The position numbers were made by a program, and so were the translations under genes. The notes beneath the pieces were generated by a model. The model ran no database searches and had not been told where the DNA came from. It saw only the letters and a program-made list of their open reading frames with translations. This document shows, in pieces, positions 1-9,219 of a DNA stretch of 39,328 nt (positions are counted from its first letter, which is position 1; each line of letters starts with the position of its first letter). This stretch comes from Collimonas sp. OK607 (lineage in GTDB: Bacteria; Pseudomonadota; Gammaproteobacteria; Burkholderiales; Burkholderiaceae_D): NCBI RefSeq assembly GCF_900111995.1, contig NZ_FOKF01000041.1:1-39328 (forward strand), given 5' to 3'.

Positions 1-60
1 AGCTCATGCATGCAACTGACAATTCAAAATCATTAGCCCTTTGATTTTTATCGATTATTT

Positions 61-90
61 GAGGGGAAGGGTCAGACTCTGACCCCATTT
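61..90 (-). repeat. REP-like hairpin downstream of upp
   Basis: On the minus strand, just past the upp stop, GGGTCA and TGACCC flank a 5-nt centre. The hairpin begins GGGGTCAGAGT, one base different from the GGGGACAGAGT that opens the repeat at 5425. No T-run follows, so it is more likely a REP-type element than an intrinsic terminator. The rest of 1-99 shows nothing I can name. Confidence 0.45.
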
Positions 91-99
91 AACTACTGC

Positions 100-750
100 T
101 TATTTGGTACCGAAAATACGATCGCCGGCATCGCCTAAACCTGGAACGATGTACGCGTGCTCGTCGAGATGCGAATCCAGACTCGCCACATACAGCTTGA
201 CCCCAGGATGCGCATTCTGGAACACCTGCACACCCTCAGGCGCAGCCACCAGCGCCAGGAAAATGATTTGCTCGTCGCCGACGCCACGCTTCTTCAGCAC
301 ATCAACCGCATGCACCGCCGAATTACCAGTCGCCACCATCGGATCGCACACGATAAAGATACGCTCCGCCAAATCCGGCAAACGCACCAGATACTCAACC
401 GGCTGATGCGTCGCAGGATCCCGATACACCCCGATATGCCCCACACGCGCCGAAGGCACCAGATCCAGCAAGCCATCACTCATGCCAATCCCCGCCCGCA
501 ACACCGGCACCACCGCCAGCTTGCGCCCCGCAATCACCGGCGCCTCCATGCTCTGCATCGGCGTCTCGATCAACTGCGTCGTCAAGGGCAAATCACGCGT
601 GATCTCATACCCCATCAACAGCGTGATTTCACGCAGCAGCTGACGGAATGTGCGGGTAGAGGTTTCCTTACTCCGCATGTGCGTCAGCTTATGCTGGATC
701 AGCGGATGGTTGAGGATGAAAAGATTGGGAAAACGTGGGTCGCTGAGCAT
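100..750 (-). CDS. upp: Uracil phosphoribosyltransferase
   Basis: This pyrimidine-salvage enzyme makes UMP from uracil and PRPP in the cytoplasm. The 216-residue product carries the PRPP-binding loop [14 protein letters not shown] about 60 residues from the C-terminus and the family N-terminal stretch [11 protein letters not shown] placed the start at the ATG at 748-750 (MLSDPRFPN), because the 25 residues available upstream have no counterpart in the family. The usual length is about 208-216 residues. The gene is separated from the merR gene upstream by a terminator, so it has its own promoter within 751-833, where I could not pick out convincing -35 and -10 boxes. Confidence 0.95.
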   Translation of the reverse strand: MLSDPRFPNLFILNHPLIQHKLTHMRSKETSTRTFRQLLREITLLMGYEITRDLPLTTQLIETPMQSMEAPVIAGRKLAVVPVLRAGIGMSDGLLDLVPSARVGHIGVYRDPATHQPVEYLVRLPDLAERIFIVCDPMVATGNSAVHAVDVLKKRGVGDEQIIFLALVAAPEGVQVFQNAHPGVKLYVASLDSHLDEHAYIVPGLGDAGDRIFGTK

Positions 751-833
751 GATGATCGGGGAATAAATAAAAGGGGCGGATGGAGGTCGATGGAAAGCGG
801 ACAAGGCAAAATCCGAACTCAACATCCCAAATA

Positions 834-865
834 CAAAAAAGGGAGATTTCTCTCCCTCGTTTTTT
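834..865. terminator. Bidirectional intrinsic terminator after merR
   Basis: The stem GGGAGA/TCTCCC (841-846 and 851-856, loop TTTC) is flanked by A6 on the left and T6 on the right, so it works on either strand. It sits 7 bp beyond the stop of the merR gene and ends the long minus-strand translation operon. Confidence 0.85.
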
Positions 866-871
866 CAGCAT

Positions 872-1279
872 TCACTCAACTGCTTGCTCTACCTTAGGCA
901 TCAGCAAATCGAGTATCTGTTCCAGCTCGTGACGCACTTCGACAAGATTGATTTCGTCTTGCTTCGGCTCGGCGGCAAGCTCTGCTTCAGCGCTGCCGCC
1001 CAGGCGGCCATCAAGCTTGTTACGGGCGCCACTGATAGTGAAACCATGTTCGTACAGCAGTTCGCGGATACGGCGAATCAACAGCACTTCGTGGTGCTGG
1101 TAATAGCGACGATTGCCGCGCCGCTTAACCGGCTTAAGCTGGGTAAACTCCTGCTCCCAGTAACGCAGCACATGCGGCTTGACACCGCACAGCTCGCTGA
1201 CCTCGCCAATGGTGAAATAGCGCTTGGCCGGGATCGGCGGCAATACGACAAGCTCGGACTTACTCACTTTATCGTTCAT
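872..1279 (-). CDS. MerR-family regulator in the ihfA operon
   Basis: This 135-residue cytoplasmic DNA-binding protein has an N-terminal MerR winged helix-turn-helix (about residues 18-88). The segment [20 protein letters not shown] is followed by WEQEF and a basic RRGNRRYY wing. A short coiled-coil tail ([16 protein letters not shown]) probably dimerises it. There is no cysteine cluster or ligand-binding domain, so it does not resemble a metal or drug sensor. Its ATG overlaps the ihfA stop by 4 bases (ATGA), so the two are translationally coupled. The pairing of ihfA with this short MerR protein is common in beta- and gammaproteobacteria, but its target is not known to me. Confidence 0.9.
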   Translation of the reverse strand: MNDKVSKSELVVLPPIPAKRYFTIGEVSELCGVKPHVLRYWEQEFTQLKPVKRRGNRRYYQHHEVLLIRRIRELLYEHGFTISGARNKLDGRLGGSAEAELAAEPKQDEINLVEVRHELEQILDLLMPKVEQAVE

Positions 1280-1719
1280 GAATTAGTTTGGAGAACGGCG
1301 GCAAACTGCTGGATAGGCTGGATTGGTTGCAGGCTTGCGGCTTCAACCATGCCCTTGAGTTTTTGACTGGCGTGAAAAGTCACCACGCGACGCGCAGTGA
1401 TAGGAATTTCTTCCCCGGTTTTTGGATTACGGCCCGGACGTTGCGGCTTGTCGCGCAATTGAAAATTACCGAAACCCGATAATTTCACCGACTCGCCACG
1501 TTCCAGCGCGTCGCGGATTTCATCGAAAAACGTTTCAACCATGTCTTTGGCTTCACGCTTGTTGAGGCCAACTTGTTCAAACAAAAGTTCAGCCAGTTCC
1601 GCCTTGGTTAATGTCGGCAAATTCTTTTCTGCCTGCGAACGGGCTTGCGCTTCACGCATCGCCCGATTCAGATCGGCGTCCAGAACGGATTGAAATTCTA
1701 CTGTCTGCATGTCATTCAT
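1276..1719 (-). CDS. ihfA: Integration host factor alpha subunit
   Basis: This is the alpha subunit of the IHF heterodimer, which bends DNA in recombination, replication and sigma54 transcription. The core [20 protein letters not shown] through [20 protein letters not shown] is a full DNABII domain (about residues 37-130). The product is 147 residues against about 99 in E. coli. It has roughly 36 extra N-terminal residues (charged, Gln/Ala-rich) and a C-terminal tail with two QPIQ units. N-terminal extensions of this kind occur in Burkholderiales IHF-alpha. ihfA follows pheT as in E. coli, with a 117-bp gap, and overlaps the merR gene. The start at 1719 is the only one that keeps the extension; a shorter internal start is possible. 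Confidence 0.95.
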   Translation of the reverse strand: MNDMQTVEFQSVLDADLNRAMREAQARSQAEKNLPTLTKAELAELLFEQVGLNKREAKDMVETFFDEIRDALERGESVKLSGFGNFQLRDKPQRPGRNPKTGEEIPITARRVVTFHASQKLKGMVEAASLQPIQPIQQFAAVLQTNS

Positions 1720-1756
1720 TCTGTTGTTACGCCCCTGTCTTTTTGAGATTGCGGCC

Positions 1757-1788
1757 GCCGGTGCTGCGGGTAAAACGCGTGCACCGGC
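1757..1788. other. Stem-loop between pheT and ihfA
   Basis: A perfect 8-bp inverted repeat, GCCGGTGC/GCACCGGC (1757-1764 and 1781-1788), lies in the 117-bp gap between pheT and ihfA. No T-run follows in the direction of transcription, so it is not a standard terminator. It could be a processing or mRNA-stability hairpin. Confidence 0.5.
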
Positions 1789-1836
1789 ATTTTGCTGCAG
1801 GTTTTATCATTATTACTAAAGCCATTCAATTACAGA

Positions 1837-4263
1837 TCAGGTGCGCAGTTTTGCTGTCGGCACCTTACCGACAGCCGCAATCAAAGCCGACATGGCGGCT
1901 TCGACGGTGTCTTCTTGAAGGGTATTTTCAGTATCTTGCAAGGTAAACCGGAAAGCAAGACTTTTTTCGTCATTTTCCAGCCCTTTGCCATGATATTCAT
2001 CAAATAAAACAATGGCTTGCAGAATTCGGCAGTCAGGATTATGTTGCTGCTCAGCAGCAAAAACGTCCAATAAATCCTGTGCATAAACCGCCTGTTTGAC
2101 TACCACGGCGAGGTCCCGCACCACGGCCGGGAATTTCGAAATTTCGACATAAGCAGGCACTTGCCGTTGCTGCAACGCCAAGCCGTCGACTTCGAACAAA
2201 ACCGGCGCCAATGGCAGTTCATATTTCTGTTGCAGACGCGGATGCAGTTCGCCGATGAAGCCGACTACCTGATCGCCCAGCAGCACTTGCGCCGAACGGC
2301 CGGGGTGCAGCGCCGGGTGTTCGATTTTGGCAAAACGCAAAGCGGCAGGTGCAAACAAGGCTTCCAGATCCGCTTTCACATCGAAGAAATCGACGGTACG
2401 GCTGGCCTGGCCCCATTGTTCGTCAGCTTGCGGGCCGTAAGCCAGGCCTGTTACACGCTTAGGCTGATCGTATCCGGCCACAGCCAGCGGGCCGTTCTGG
2501 ACTTCCTGGTTACGCATGTAAACAGCGCCGGTTTCAAAAATCCGGACCCGGTTCAGCTTGCGGTTGAGATTGTATTTAACGTTCGCAATCAGGCTGCCCA
2601 CCAGCGTTGAACGCATTACGCCCATCTGGCTGGCGATCGGGTTGACCACCTTGATCGGCGCCAGATTGCCGGCAAAATCGGCCTCCCAGGCTTCTTCGAC
2701 GAAGCTGAAATTGATCACTTCCTGATAATCCAGGTCAGCCAGCTGACGACGAATCGTAAACAGCGAACGCTGGTTTTCCGGCGCGATATACATGGCGTTA
2801 GGCGCCACCGGCGGCAAGGCAGGGATATTTTCAAAGCCGTAGACGCGCGCGATTTCTTCGATCAGGTCTTCCTCGATCTCGATATCGAAACGATACGATG
2901 GCGGCGTCACGGAAAATACACCGTTCTCTTGCGTGAAGGCCAGGCCCAGGCGGGTGAAGATGTCGGCGATCTGGCTATCCGACAAAAGCACGCCGATGAC
3001 CCGGACTGCACGCGCAGTACGGACCTTGACCGGATCGCGCTTTGGCAAGTTGACGCTTTGATCGTCAATCGGACCGATCTGGGTCGCAGGCGTACCGCAA
3101 ATTTCAACCAGCAAGGCAGTGATGCGCTCGATGTGTTCAACCGTGGTCGCGAAATCGACGCCACGCTCGAAGCGATGACCGGCGTCGGTCGAGAAATTGA
3201 AACGACGGGCACGGCCCTGTATCGCTTGCGGCCACCAGAATGCGGCTTCCAGATAGATATTCTGCGTTTCCAGCGAGACAGCAGTAGCGTCGCCGCCCAT
3301 GATGCCGGCCAGCGATTCGATTTGCTGGTCATCGGCGATCACGCCGATCCACTCGTCGACGCTGACAGTATTACCGTTCAACAGTTTGAGCGATTCACCT
3401 GCCTTGCCCCAGCGGACATCGAGGCCGCCGTGGATCTTGTCGAGGTCGAACACGTGCGTCGGACGGCCCAGCTCCAGCATCACATAGTTGGAAATATCGA
3501 CCAGGGCCGAAATCGAACGCTGACCGCTGCGCTCCAGGCGCTGCTTCATCCAATGCGGCGTGGCGGCTTTGGCGTTCAAGCCGCGGATCACGCGACCGGA
3601 AAAACGGCCGCACAAATCCGGCGCCGAAATCTTGACTGGCAAGGTTTCTGTAATGGTCGCAGCCACGGCCTTGAACACCGGCTGCTTCAGCGGGGTACCG
3701 GTCAGCGCCGATACTTCACGCGCTACACCCAGCACCGACAGGCAATCGGCCTTGTTCGGCGTCAACTTGATGGTGAACTTGAGGTCGTTCAGTTCGTAAT
3801 AATCACGGAAATTCTGACCTACCGGCGCGTCGTCAGGCAACTCGAGCAAGCCGCCCTGATCTTCCGACAGTTTCAATTCACGCGCTGAACACAGCATACC
3901 TTGCGACTCGACGCCGCGCAGCTGGCCGAGCTTGATCTCGAACGGCTTGCCGTCCGCACCGGGCGGCAGGATGGCGCCAACCGTGGCGCAAGGAACCTTG
4001 AGGCCGGGACGCACATTCGGCGCACCGCACACGATATTGAGCATGGTGCCGGTGCCGACATCGACCTGGCAGACGTTCAGGCGATCGGCATTCGGATGTT
4101 TGGCAGTCTCGACCACCAGGCCGACCACGATATTGGTAAAGGGCGGCGCAACCGGCTCGACCTCTTCCACTTCGAGACCGGACATGGTCAGCAGATGGGA
4201 CAATTCGTCCGAAGTCATCTTCGGATCGACCATGGAACGCAGCCAGCTTTCAGAGAATTGCAT
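1837..4263 (-). CDS. pheT: Phenylalanyl-tRNA synthetase beta subunit
   Basis: This is the large subunit of the alpha2-beta2 PheRS that charges tRNA-Phe; it carries tRNA-binding and editing modules. The 808-residue product has the N-terminal [14 protein letters not shown] segment, the OB-fold tRNA-binding domain (about residues 39-150, [13 protein letters not shown] and CGAPNVRPG), then the B3/B4 editing and B5 domains and a C-terminal FDX-ACB anticodon-binding domain ([18 protein letters not shown] onward). The length is close to the roughly 795 residues of the E. coli protein. I chose the ATG at 4261-4263: it aligns with the family start and has AAGG 8-9 bases upstream. The five extra residues before it would need a TTG start. 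It follows pheS after about 98 bp. Confidence 0.97.
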   Translation of the reverse strand: MQFSESWLRSMVDPKMTSDELSHLLTMSGLEVEEVEPVAPPFTNIVVGLVVETAKHPNADRLNVCQVDVGTGTMLNIVCGAPNVRPGLKVPCATVGAILPPGADGKPFEIKLGQLRGVESQGMLCSARELKLSEDQGGLLELPDDAPVGQNFRDYYELNDLKFTIKLTPNKADCLSVLGVAREVSALTGTPLKQPVFKAVAATITETLPVKISAPDLCGRFSGRVIRGLNAKAATPHWMKQRLERSGQRSISALVDISNYVMLELGRPTHVFDLDKIHGGLDVRWGKAGESLKLLNGNTVSVDEWIGVIADDQQIESLAGIMGGDATAVSLETQNIYLEAAFWWPQAIQGRARRFNFSTDAGHRFERGVDFATTVEHIERITALLVEICGTPATQIGPIDDQSVNLPKRDPVKVRTARAVRVIGVLLSDSQIADIFTRLGLAFTQENGVFSVTPPSYRFDIEIEEDLIEEIARVYGFENIPALPPVAPNAMYIAPENQRSLFTIRRQLADLDYQEVINFSFVEEAWEADFAGNLAPIKVVNPIASQMGVMRSTLVGSLIANVKYNLNRKLNRVRIFETGAVYMRNQEVQNGPLAVAGYDQPKRVTGLAYGPQADEQWGQASRTVDFFDVKADLEALFAPAALRFAKIEHPALHPGRSAQVLLGDQVVGFIGELHPRLQQKYELPLAPVLFEVDGLALQQRQVPAYVEISKFPAVVRDLAVVVKQAVYAQDLLDVFAAEQQHNPDCRILQAIVLFDEYHGKGLENDEKSLAFRFTLQDTENTLQEDTVEAAMSALIAAVGKVPTAKLRT

Positions 4264-4361
4264 AGGTAAAACCTTCAAAAACCTTTAGTCACAGAAGCAG
4301 GGAACGCTGGCTTGTCGGAGCAAAATTCCAAGACAATCCAAGCGTCTTCGGCGAGGAGCTT

Positions 4362-5378
4362 TTAGTTAAATTGTTTCAGGAAGCGCAGATCGCCTTCGTA
4401 GAACAGGCGCAGATCGTTGATGCCATAACGCAGCATCGTCAGGCGTTCGATACCGGAGCCGAACGCGAAACCGATGAACTGTTCCGGATCCAGGCCCATG
4501 TTGCGCACCACGTTAGGATGCACCTGGCCGGCGCCGGAGACTTCCAGCCAGCGCCCTTTCAGCGGACCGCTGCCGAAGGCAATGTCGATCTCGGCCGAAG
4601 GCTCGGTGAACGGAAAGTAAGATGGACGGAAACGCACTTGCAAGTCGTCGGTTTCAAAGAACGCCTTGACAAAATTCAGGTACACGCCCTTGAGGTCGGC
4701 GAAGCTGATGTCTTCGGCGATCCACAAACCTTCAACCTGATGGAACATCGGCGAATGGGTGGCGTCGCTGTCAACGCGATAAGTACGGCCCGGCGCGATA
4801 ACCTTGATCGGCGGCTTGTTCATGCGCGCATACCGCACCTGCATCGGGCTGGTATGGGTACGCAGCAGCAGTTGCTTGCCGTCGCTATCCTTGCCATCGA
4901 TATAGAAGGTATCCTGCATCGAACGCGCTGGATGATTCTCCGGGCTGTTCAATGCAGTAAAGTTGGTCCAGTCTGTTTCGATTTCGGGGCCGTCAGCCAC
5001 ATCGAAACCGATCGAACGGAAAATTTCTTCGATACGCTGCCACGAGCGCATCACCGGATGGATACCGCCTACGCCACGGCCGCGGCCCGGCAAGGTGACA
5101 TCGATCGCTTCGGCATTCAGACGCTCTTGCATCTGCGCGTTGGCCAAGGCATCACGGCGCGCTGTCAGCGCGGCTTCGATCTGCTCTTTGGCCTGGTTGA
5201 TGACTGCGCCCTGGACTTTGCGTTCGTCCGCAGCCAGTTTGCCCAACCCCTTCATTTGCTCGGTGATCTGACCGGTCTTGCCGAGATACTTGGCCTTCGC
5301 ATTTTCCAGCGCGGCGGCATCGACAGCGGCAATGAAATCAGCTTGGGCTTGCGTTACTAGTTGTTCTAGGGAGTTCAT
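4362..5378 (-). CDS. pheS: Phenylalanyl-tRNA synthetase alpha subunit
   Basis: This is the catalytic class II subunit of PheRS. The 338-residue product has an N-terminal coiled-coil domain (about residues 1-90) that contacts tRNA and a class II core. Core motifs visible include [23 protein letters not shown], the motif-2-like [19 protein letters not shown] and the C-terminal motif 3 [15 protein letters not shown]. The ATG at 5376-5378 matches the family start (MNSLEQLV) and has an AGGA Shine-Dalgarno about 8 bases upstream; an upstream TTG is less likely. There is no Phe-rich leader ORF before it, unlike E. coli pheM. Confidence 0.97.
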   Translation of the reverse strand: MNSLEQLVTQAQADFIAAVDAAALENAKAKYLGKTGQITEQMKGLGKLAADERKVQGAVINQAKEQIEAALTARRDALANAQMQERLNAEAIDVTLPGRGRGVGGIHPVMRSWQRIEEIFRSIGFDVADGPEIETDWTNFTALNSPENHPARSMQDTFYIDGKDSDGKQLLLRTHTSPMQVRYARMNKPPIKVIAPGRTYRVDSDATHSPMFHQVEGLWIAEDISFADLKGVYLNFVKAFFETDDLQVRFRPSYFPFTEPSAEIDIAFGSGPLKGRWLEVSGAGQVHPNVVRNMGLDPEQFIGFAFGSGIERLTMLRYGINDLRLFYEGDLRFLKQFN

Positions 5379-5424
5379 GCAGTTTTCCTGCTCCAATGAA
5401 GCCGAAATACGCCAATCTACATAT

Positions 5425-5476
5425 AGTTGGGGACAGAGTAATTCGCCACGCTGCGGTGGCTCTTAAACTCTTTCCC
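5425..5476. repeat. REP-like palindromic repeat, copy 1
   Basis: The element opens AGTTGGGGACAGAGTAATTC and closes GGCTCTTAAACTCTTTCCC, so its ends are imperfect inverted repeats (GGGGACAGAGT against GGGAAAGAGTT). Inside is a perfect hairpin GCCAC/GTGGC with loop GCTGCG. A diverged copy is at 6375-6434. It lies between rplT and pheS. Confidence 0.6.
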
Positions 5477-5499
5477 GCAAATATGAAGATTGACGGTTA

Positions 5500-5538
5500 A
5501 AAACACAAACGGGGCACAAGGTGTTGACCTCTGCCCCG
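5500..5538 (-). terminator. Possible intrinsic terminator between rplT and pheS
   Basis: On the minus strand CGGGGCA pairs with TGCCCCG (5538-5532 and 5516-5510) across a 15-nt loop, followed by TTTGTGTTTTT. It could end part of the rplT transcripts or act as an attenuator before pheS. The interrupted T-tract makes partial read-through likely. Confidence 0.55.
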
Positions 5539-5547
5539 CTCGGGATT

Positions 5548-5580
5548 GCCACGCTGCAGAATGAACCCTGCAGCGATGGC
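5548..5580 (-). other. Stem-loop just after rplT
   Basis: GCCACGCTGCAG (5548-5559) pairs with CTGCAGCGATGGC (5568-5580) with one bulged base and an 8-nt loop. It starts 18 bases past the rplT stop and precedes the terminator-like hairpin. Its role may be 3'-end protection or processing between rplT and pheS. Confidence 0.5.
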
Positions 5581-5597
5581 AAAACTACGTAAGTAAC

Positions 5598-5957
5598 TTA
5601 CGCAGCGATGTTGGCCTTGACTTGATTGACAATCGCAGCAAACGCTGGCTTGTCCATCACTGCCATATCAGCCAGAACCTTACGGTCCAGTTCGATCGAA
5701 GCACGCTTCAGACCGTTCATGAATACGCTGTATGTAACGCCATGCTCACGGGAAGCGGCGTTGATACGGGCGATCCACAATGCACGGAATACGCGCTTCT
5801 TGTTACGACGGTCACGGTATGCGTATTGACCAGCGCGCATAACCGCTTGCTTGGCTACGCGATAGACTTTACTGCGACGACCGCGGTAACCCTTGGCTTG
5901 CACCAAGATTTTTTTATGACGGGCACGAGCTGTAACCCCACGTTTTACTCTAGGCAT
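5598..5957 (-). CDS. rplT: 50S ribosomal protein L20
   Basis: L20 is an early 23S rRNA-binding protein of the large subunit. In E. coli it also represses its own operon by binding the rpmI leader. The 119-residue basic protein starts [16 protein letters not shown] and has the expected [15 protein letters not shown] and [21 protein letters not shown] segments; the family length is 117-119. It lies 20 bp after rpmI in the usual infC-rpmI-rplT order. It has a good Shine-Dalgarno (AAGGAG) before the ATG. Confidence 0.98.
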   Translation of the reverse strand: MPRVKRGVTARARHKKILVQAKGYRGRRSKVYRVAKQAVMRAGQYAYRDRRNKKRVFRALWIARINAASREHGVTYSVFMNGLKRASIELDRKVLADMAVMDKPAFAAIVNQVKANIAA

Positions 5958-5977
5958 AATAACTCCTTAGTATGAGG

Positions 5978-6175
5978 TTAAGCGTTCGGCAACATGCGCG
6001 AAACGGATACCATGTTGTGGTCATTGACCCCAACGGAACCGCGCAATTGACGTTTGTTTTTGGTGGTCTTCTTGGTCAGGATGTGGCGTTTGAACGCTTG
6101 ACCGCGCTTAACTGTTCCACCCGGACGCACACGAAAGCGCTTTTTGGCGCTGCTTTTCGTCTTCATTTTTGGCAT
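5978..6175 (-). CDS. rpmI: 50S ribosomal protein L35
   Basis: This 65-residue basic ribosomal protein of the 50S subunit begins [15 protein letters not shown] and contains the family [14 protein letters not shown] segment. Its translation start is unusual in context: the best Shine-Dalgarno (GGAG, 6204-6201) is 25 bases from the ATG, and a 6-bp hairpin occupies the space between them. In E. coli this gene is the point where L20 represses the operon. Confidence 0.97.
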   Translation of the reverse strand: MPKMKTKSSAKKRFRVRPGGTVKRGQAFKRHILTKKTTKNKRQLRGSVGVNDHNMVSVSRMLPNA

Positions 6176-6204
6176 GACACTATCTGTCCTCTAGGGACAG
6201 CTCC
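6176..6204 (-). promoter_or_regulatory. Looped-out Shine-Dalgarno hairpin of rpmI
   Basis: CTGTCC/GGACAG (6200-6195 and 6189-6184, loop CTAGA on the RNA) lies between GGAG (6204-6201) and the rpmI ATG. Folding removes 17 nt and leaves 8 nt between the SD and the start codon, a normal spacing. A second, weaker SD (AGAGGA) would be buried in the stem. This is a plausible translational control site, possibly for L20. Confidence 0.45.
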
Positions 6205-6443
6205 TTTTTTAACATGATTGCAGGTGGCAACATATCGTTACGCTTGGATGCCTGCTCTCACTTGTTTAAACCCAGCTGAACGACAACCACAACTGGATTT
6301 CGCAGCAGAATCTGGTCTGCTGCTTTTTGGATGGCTTGCCTGAGTAAACCTGCATGCCACCACAAAACTTGATCAGTTGAGGACAGAGTCGCCCGGACAA
6401 GGGTAATTCGCCCCGGCTCTTAAACTCTTTCCCCAATTTGTTA
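6205..6443. other. infC-rpmI spacer with no gene
   Basis: This spacer holds a perfect 8-bp stem GCAGCAGA/TCTGCTGC (6302-6309 and 6316-6323) and the REP-like copy at 6375. On the plus strand the stem is followed by T5, but no plus-strand gene ends here. On the minus strand it has no T-run, so I read it as part of the rpmI leader rather than a terminator. No coding ORF is evident. Confidence 0.4.
6375..6434. repeat. REP-like palindromic repeat, copy 2
   Basis: It shares AGTTG(A)GGACAGAGT, GTAATTCGCC and GGCTCTTAAACTCTTTCCC with the copy at 5425-5476, but has extra bases (CGCCCGGACAAGG) inserted near the left end. It ends 9 bp from the infC stop. Confidence 0.55.
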
Positions 6444-6968
6444 TTATTTTTTCTTCTTAGGGCCAATGATCATGATCATCTGACGCCCTTCCATCTTCGG
6501 CCACTGCTCGACCTGTCCGTACGGCTCCAGATCTTGCTTCAGACGCTCAAGCATGCGCACACCGATATCCTGGTGAGCCATTTCACGACCGCGGAAACGC
6601 AGGGTGATTTTGACTTTATCGCCGTCCTCATCCAGGAATCGGGTCAAATTGCGCAGCTTGATGTTGTAATCCCCATCATCGGTACCCGGGCGGAATTTGA
6701 CTTCCTTCACCAGAATGACCTTCTGCTTCAACTTGGCTTCGTGCGCCTTCTTCTGCTCCTGGTACTTGAACTTGCCGTAGTCCATCAGACGGGCTACCGG
6801 CGGCTGTGCCGTCGGCGCGATTTCCACCAGATCGACGTTTGCCTCTTCCGCCAGGCGGAAGGCCTCAGCCAGGCTGACGATACCGAGTGCTTCGTTCTCG
6901 ACACCGGATAAGCGCAATTCTGGCGCAGTAATTTCGCCGTTGATGCGATGTGACTTGTCCGTAGCTAT
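6444..6968 (-). CDS. infC: Translation initiation factor IF-3 (ATA start)
   Basis: IF-3 binds the 30S subunit and monitors start-codon/initiator-tRNA pairing. The 174-residue reading has the N-domain ([27 protein letters not shown]), a Lys-rich linker and the C-domain ([42 protein letters not shown]). The only start that gives the family N-terminus is an ATA codon at 6968-6966, with AAAGGA 7 nt upstream. An in-frame stop lies at 6989-6987, and no ATG, GTG or TTG lies between. The first canonical codon (TTG at 6917) is inside the conserved N-domain and would remove 17 residues. Non-AUG starts in infC are known and let IF-3 limit its own synthesis. The gene follows thrS by about 60 bp. Confidence 0.95.
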   Translation of the reverse strand: MATDKSHRINGEITAPELRLSGVENEALGIVSLAEAFRLAEEANVDLVEIAPTAQPPVARLMDYGKFKYQEQKKAHEAKLKQKVILVKEVKFRPGTDDGDYNIKLRNLTRFLDEDGDKVKITLRFRGREMAHQDIGVRMLERLKQDLEPYGQVEQWPKMEGRQMIMIIGPKKKK

Positions 6969-7028
6969 TGCAGTTTCCTTTAAAAATCAAATGATTAAGC
7001 CGTGCTCTGGCGCTTCGGGTTGCCCCGT

Positions 7029-8936
7029 TCAGGCTTTGGTTTCGACCTCATTCCTGAGGCGCTCCACCAGTACATCGATAGGCATTACACCCAGATCGAC
7101 ATTACCCCGCGCTCGCACGGCCACTGTGTTTGCATCCCGCTCTTTATCACCGACAACCAGTATATAAGGCGGCTTCTGCAAAGAATGCTGCCGTATTTTA
7201 TAGGTAATCTTCTCATTACGCAAATCGGTCTCTACTCTAAACCCTTGTTTTTTCAGCGTTTGTGCAACATTTTGAACATATTCCGACTGTGCATCAGAGA
7301 TATTCAAAACAACAACTTGCACAGGAGCAAGCCACAAAGGCATCGCACCTGCGTGGTTTTCGATCAGCATCCCGATAAAACGCTCCAGCGAACCGACGAT
7401 AGCACGGTGCAGCATGACCGGCACTTTACGACCATTGTCTTCAGTTACATATTCTGAACCGAGACGGCCCGGCATCGAAAAATCGACCTGCATGGTACCG
7501 CATTGCCAGGAACGGCCGATCGAATCCTTCAGGTGGTACTCGATTTTCGGACCGTAGAAGGCGCCCTCGCCCGGCAATTCTTCCCACTCTGCGCCGGAAG
7601 CACGGATTGCTTCACGCAAGGAATTTTCAGCCTTGTCCCAGACATCGTCTTCGCCTACCCGCTTCTCAGGACGCAAAGCCAGCTTCACCGCCACTTCGGT
7701 AAAGCCGAAGTCGAGATATACCTGGCGCACCAGCTTGTCGAAGGCCGCAACCTCATCCTGCACTTGTTCTTCAGTACAGAAAATATGACCATCATCCTGG
7801 GTAAAGCCGCGCACCCGCATCATCCCGTGCAAGGCGCCCGACGGCTCATTACGATGGCACTGGCCGAATTCGCCGAAACGCAATGGCAAGTCGCGATAGC
7901 TATGCAAACTGGAATTGAAAATCTGGATATGACCAGGGCAGTTCATCGGTTTCAGCGCGTAGCTGCGGTTTTCTGACTCGGTTGTAAACATGCTTTCGCG
8001 GTAGTTCTCCCAGTGACCGGTCTTTTCCCACAACGAGCGATCCAGAATCTGCGGCGCCTTGACCTCCTGATAACCATTGTCATTATAGACACGACGCATG
8101 TACTGCTCGACCTGTTGCCAGATAGTCCAACCCTTGGCATGCCAGAAAATCAAGCCAGGCGCCTCATCCTGAAAATGGAACAGATCCAGCGCGCGCCCCA
8201 GCTTGCGATGGTCGCGTTTCTCCGCCTCTTCCAGCATGTGCAGATAAGCCTCTTGCTCATCCTTCTTCGCCCAGGCAGTGCCATACACACGTTGCAACAT
8301 TTCATTTTTTGCATCGCCGCGCCAGTAGGCGCCGGCCAGCTTCATCAACTTGAAGACTTTCAGCTTGCCAGTCGACGGCACGTGCGGGCCACGGCACAAG
8401 TCGGTGAACTTGCCCTCTGTGTACAGCGAAACTTCCTGATCTTGCGGGATCGAGCCGATCAGTTCCGCCTTGTAGGCTTCGCCGATCGATTCGAAATAAG
8501 CGATCGCTTCGTCACGCGCCACGACCTTGCGGGTAACCGGCTCATCCTTCTTCGCCAGTTCAGCCATCTTCTTTTCAATTTCCAGCAAGTCTTCCGGGGT
8601 AAACGGGCGCTTGTAGGCGAAGTCGTAGTAAAAGCCGTTTTCGATTACCGGGCCGATAGTTACCTGCGCATCCGGAAACAGCTCCTTGACCGCGTACGCC
8701 AGCAAATGCGCTGTCGAATGGCGAATCACTTCCAGGCCGTCGGCATCCTTGTCGGTGACGATAGCCAGCTCGACATCGCGCTCGATCAGGAACGAAGTAT
8801 CCACCAGCTTGCCGTCGACCTTGCCGGCCAACGCCGCTTTTGCCAGACCGGCGCCGATACTGGCGGCGACCTGCGCCACAGTCAGCGGCGCCTCGAATTG
8901 ACGTTGTGAACCATCAGGAAGTTTGACTGCTATCAT
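7029..8936 (-). CDS. thrS: Threonyl-tRNA synthetase
   Basis: This class II synthetase charges tRNA-Thr. The 635-residue product has an N-terminal TGS domain (about residues 1-60), the editing domain ([25 protein letters not shown]) and the catalytic core. Zinc-ligand and motif residues are visible: MNCPGH, motif 2 [20 protein letters not shown] followed by [11 protein letters not shown], and motif 3 [14 protein letters not shown]. An anticodon-binding domain ([14 protein letters not shown] onward) closes it. I chose the ATG at 8934-8936 ([11 protein letters not shown]) because it aligns with the family; an ATG four codons upstream is also possible. It leads the translation operon and has a long 5' leader with a Thr-rich ORF and a terminator. 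Confidence 0.97.
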   Translation of the reverse strand: MIAVKLPDGSQRQFEAPLTVAQVAASIGAGLAKAALAGKVDGKLVDTSFLIERDVELAIVTDKDADGLEVIRHSTAHLLAYAVKELFPDAQVTIGPVIENGFYYDFAYKRPFTPEDLLEIEKKMAELAKKDEPVTRKVVARDEAIAYFESIGEAYKAELIGSIPQDQEVSLYTEGKFTDLCRGPHVPSTGKLKVFKLMKLAGAYWRGDAKNEMLQRVYGTAWAKKDEQEAYLHMLEEAEKRDHRKLGRALDLFHFQDEAPGLIFWHAKGWTIWQQVEQYMRRVYNDNGYQEVKAPQILDRSLWEKTGHWENYRESMFTTESENRSYALKPMNCPGHIQIFNSSLHSYRDLPLRFGEFGQCHRNEPSGALHGMMRVRGFTQDDGHIFCTEEQVQDEVAAFDKLVRQVYLDFGFTEVAVKLALRPEKRVGEDDVWDKAENSLREAIRASGAEWEELPGEGAFYGPKIEYHLKDSIGRSWQCGTMQVDFSMPGRLGSEYVTEDNGRKVPVMLHRAIVGSLERFIGMLIENHAGAMPLWLAPVQVVVLNISDAQSEYVQNVAQTLKKQGFRVETDLRNEKITYKIRQHSLQKPPYILVVGDKERDANTVAVRARGNVDLGVMPIDVLVERLRNEVETKA

Positions 8937-9025
8937 TTTGAGCCCCATATCGGCGGTCACTCTGGACAACGCCGGATTGAATTAAATTGAATTGAATTGC
9001 CGTGTGCATTACAAAAATGCGGACG

Positions 9026-9056
9026 AAAAAAAACGCGGACCAGCCGCGCTTTTTTC
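9026..9056 (-). terminator. Candidate thrS attenuator terminator
   Basis: On the minus strand GAAAAAAGCGCGG (9056-9044) pairs with CCGCGTTTTTTTT (9038-9026) around CTGGT, giving an intrinsic terminator with an 8-T tract about 90 nt before thrS. Upstream segment 9077-9069 (GCCTTTTTC) can instead pair with the 5' arm GAAAAA. It can also pair with 9142-9134 (GAGAAAGGC) over all 9 bases, one of them G-U. This gives the 1:2, 2:3 and 3:4 choices of a classical attenuator. Confidence 0.7.
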
Positions 9057-9082
9057 ATCATGCAAGTAGAAAAAGGCCTCGA

Positions 9083-9124
9083 CTAGTGTCGCTCACAGAT
9101 TGTGGTGGTAGTTCGCGGTGTCAT
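9083..9124 (-). CDS. Threonine-rich leader peptide of thrS
   Basis: This 13-codon ORF reads MTPRTTTTICERH, so five residues are Thr (ACA, ACT, ACC, ACC, ACA), four of them consecutive. AAAGG lies 10 nt before its ATG. It sits between a candidate extended -10 promoter (9220-9250) and the terminator hairpin at 9026-9056, all upstream of threonyl-tRNA synthetase. By analogy with E. coli thrL, ribosome stalling at Thr codons when charged tRNA-Thr is scarce would favour the antiterminator and raise thrS expression. The ORF and pairings are seen directly; the regulatory role is inferred. Confidence 0.65.
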   Translation of the reverse strand: MTPRTTTTICERH

Positions 9125-9219
9125 AACCGGGATGCCTTTCTCGCTCTTACAGATGTTGAATTCGTTTTAGTTGACCAGCTGCAAATAAAGATAACAGCGA
9201 CGACAACAGAATGCTACCG

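Noticed and set aside
2929-3888. Plus-strand ORF of 319 codons
   Set aside because: It is antisense to pheT and has no recognisable domain.
4371-5360. Plus-strand ORF of 329 codons
   Set aside because: It is the antisense shadow of pheS.
5379-5597. PheM-like leader peptide before pheS
   Set aside because: I read the minus strand from rplT to pheS and found no ORF with a Phe run; the only open stretch runs through the REP-like repeat.
6302-6328. Plus-strand intrinsic terminator (GCAGCAGA/TCTGCTGC then T5)
   Set aside because: No plus-strand gene ends here, and on the coding minus strand the hairpin lacks a T-run.
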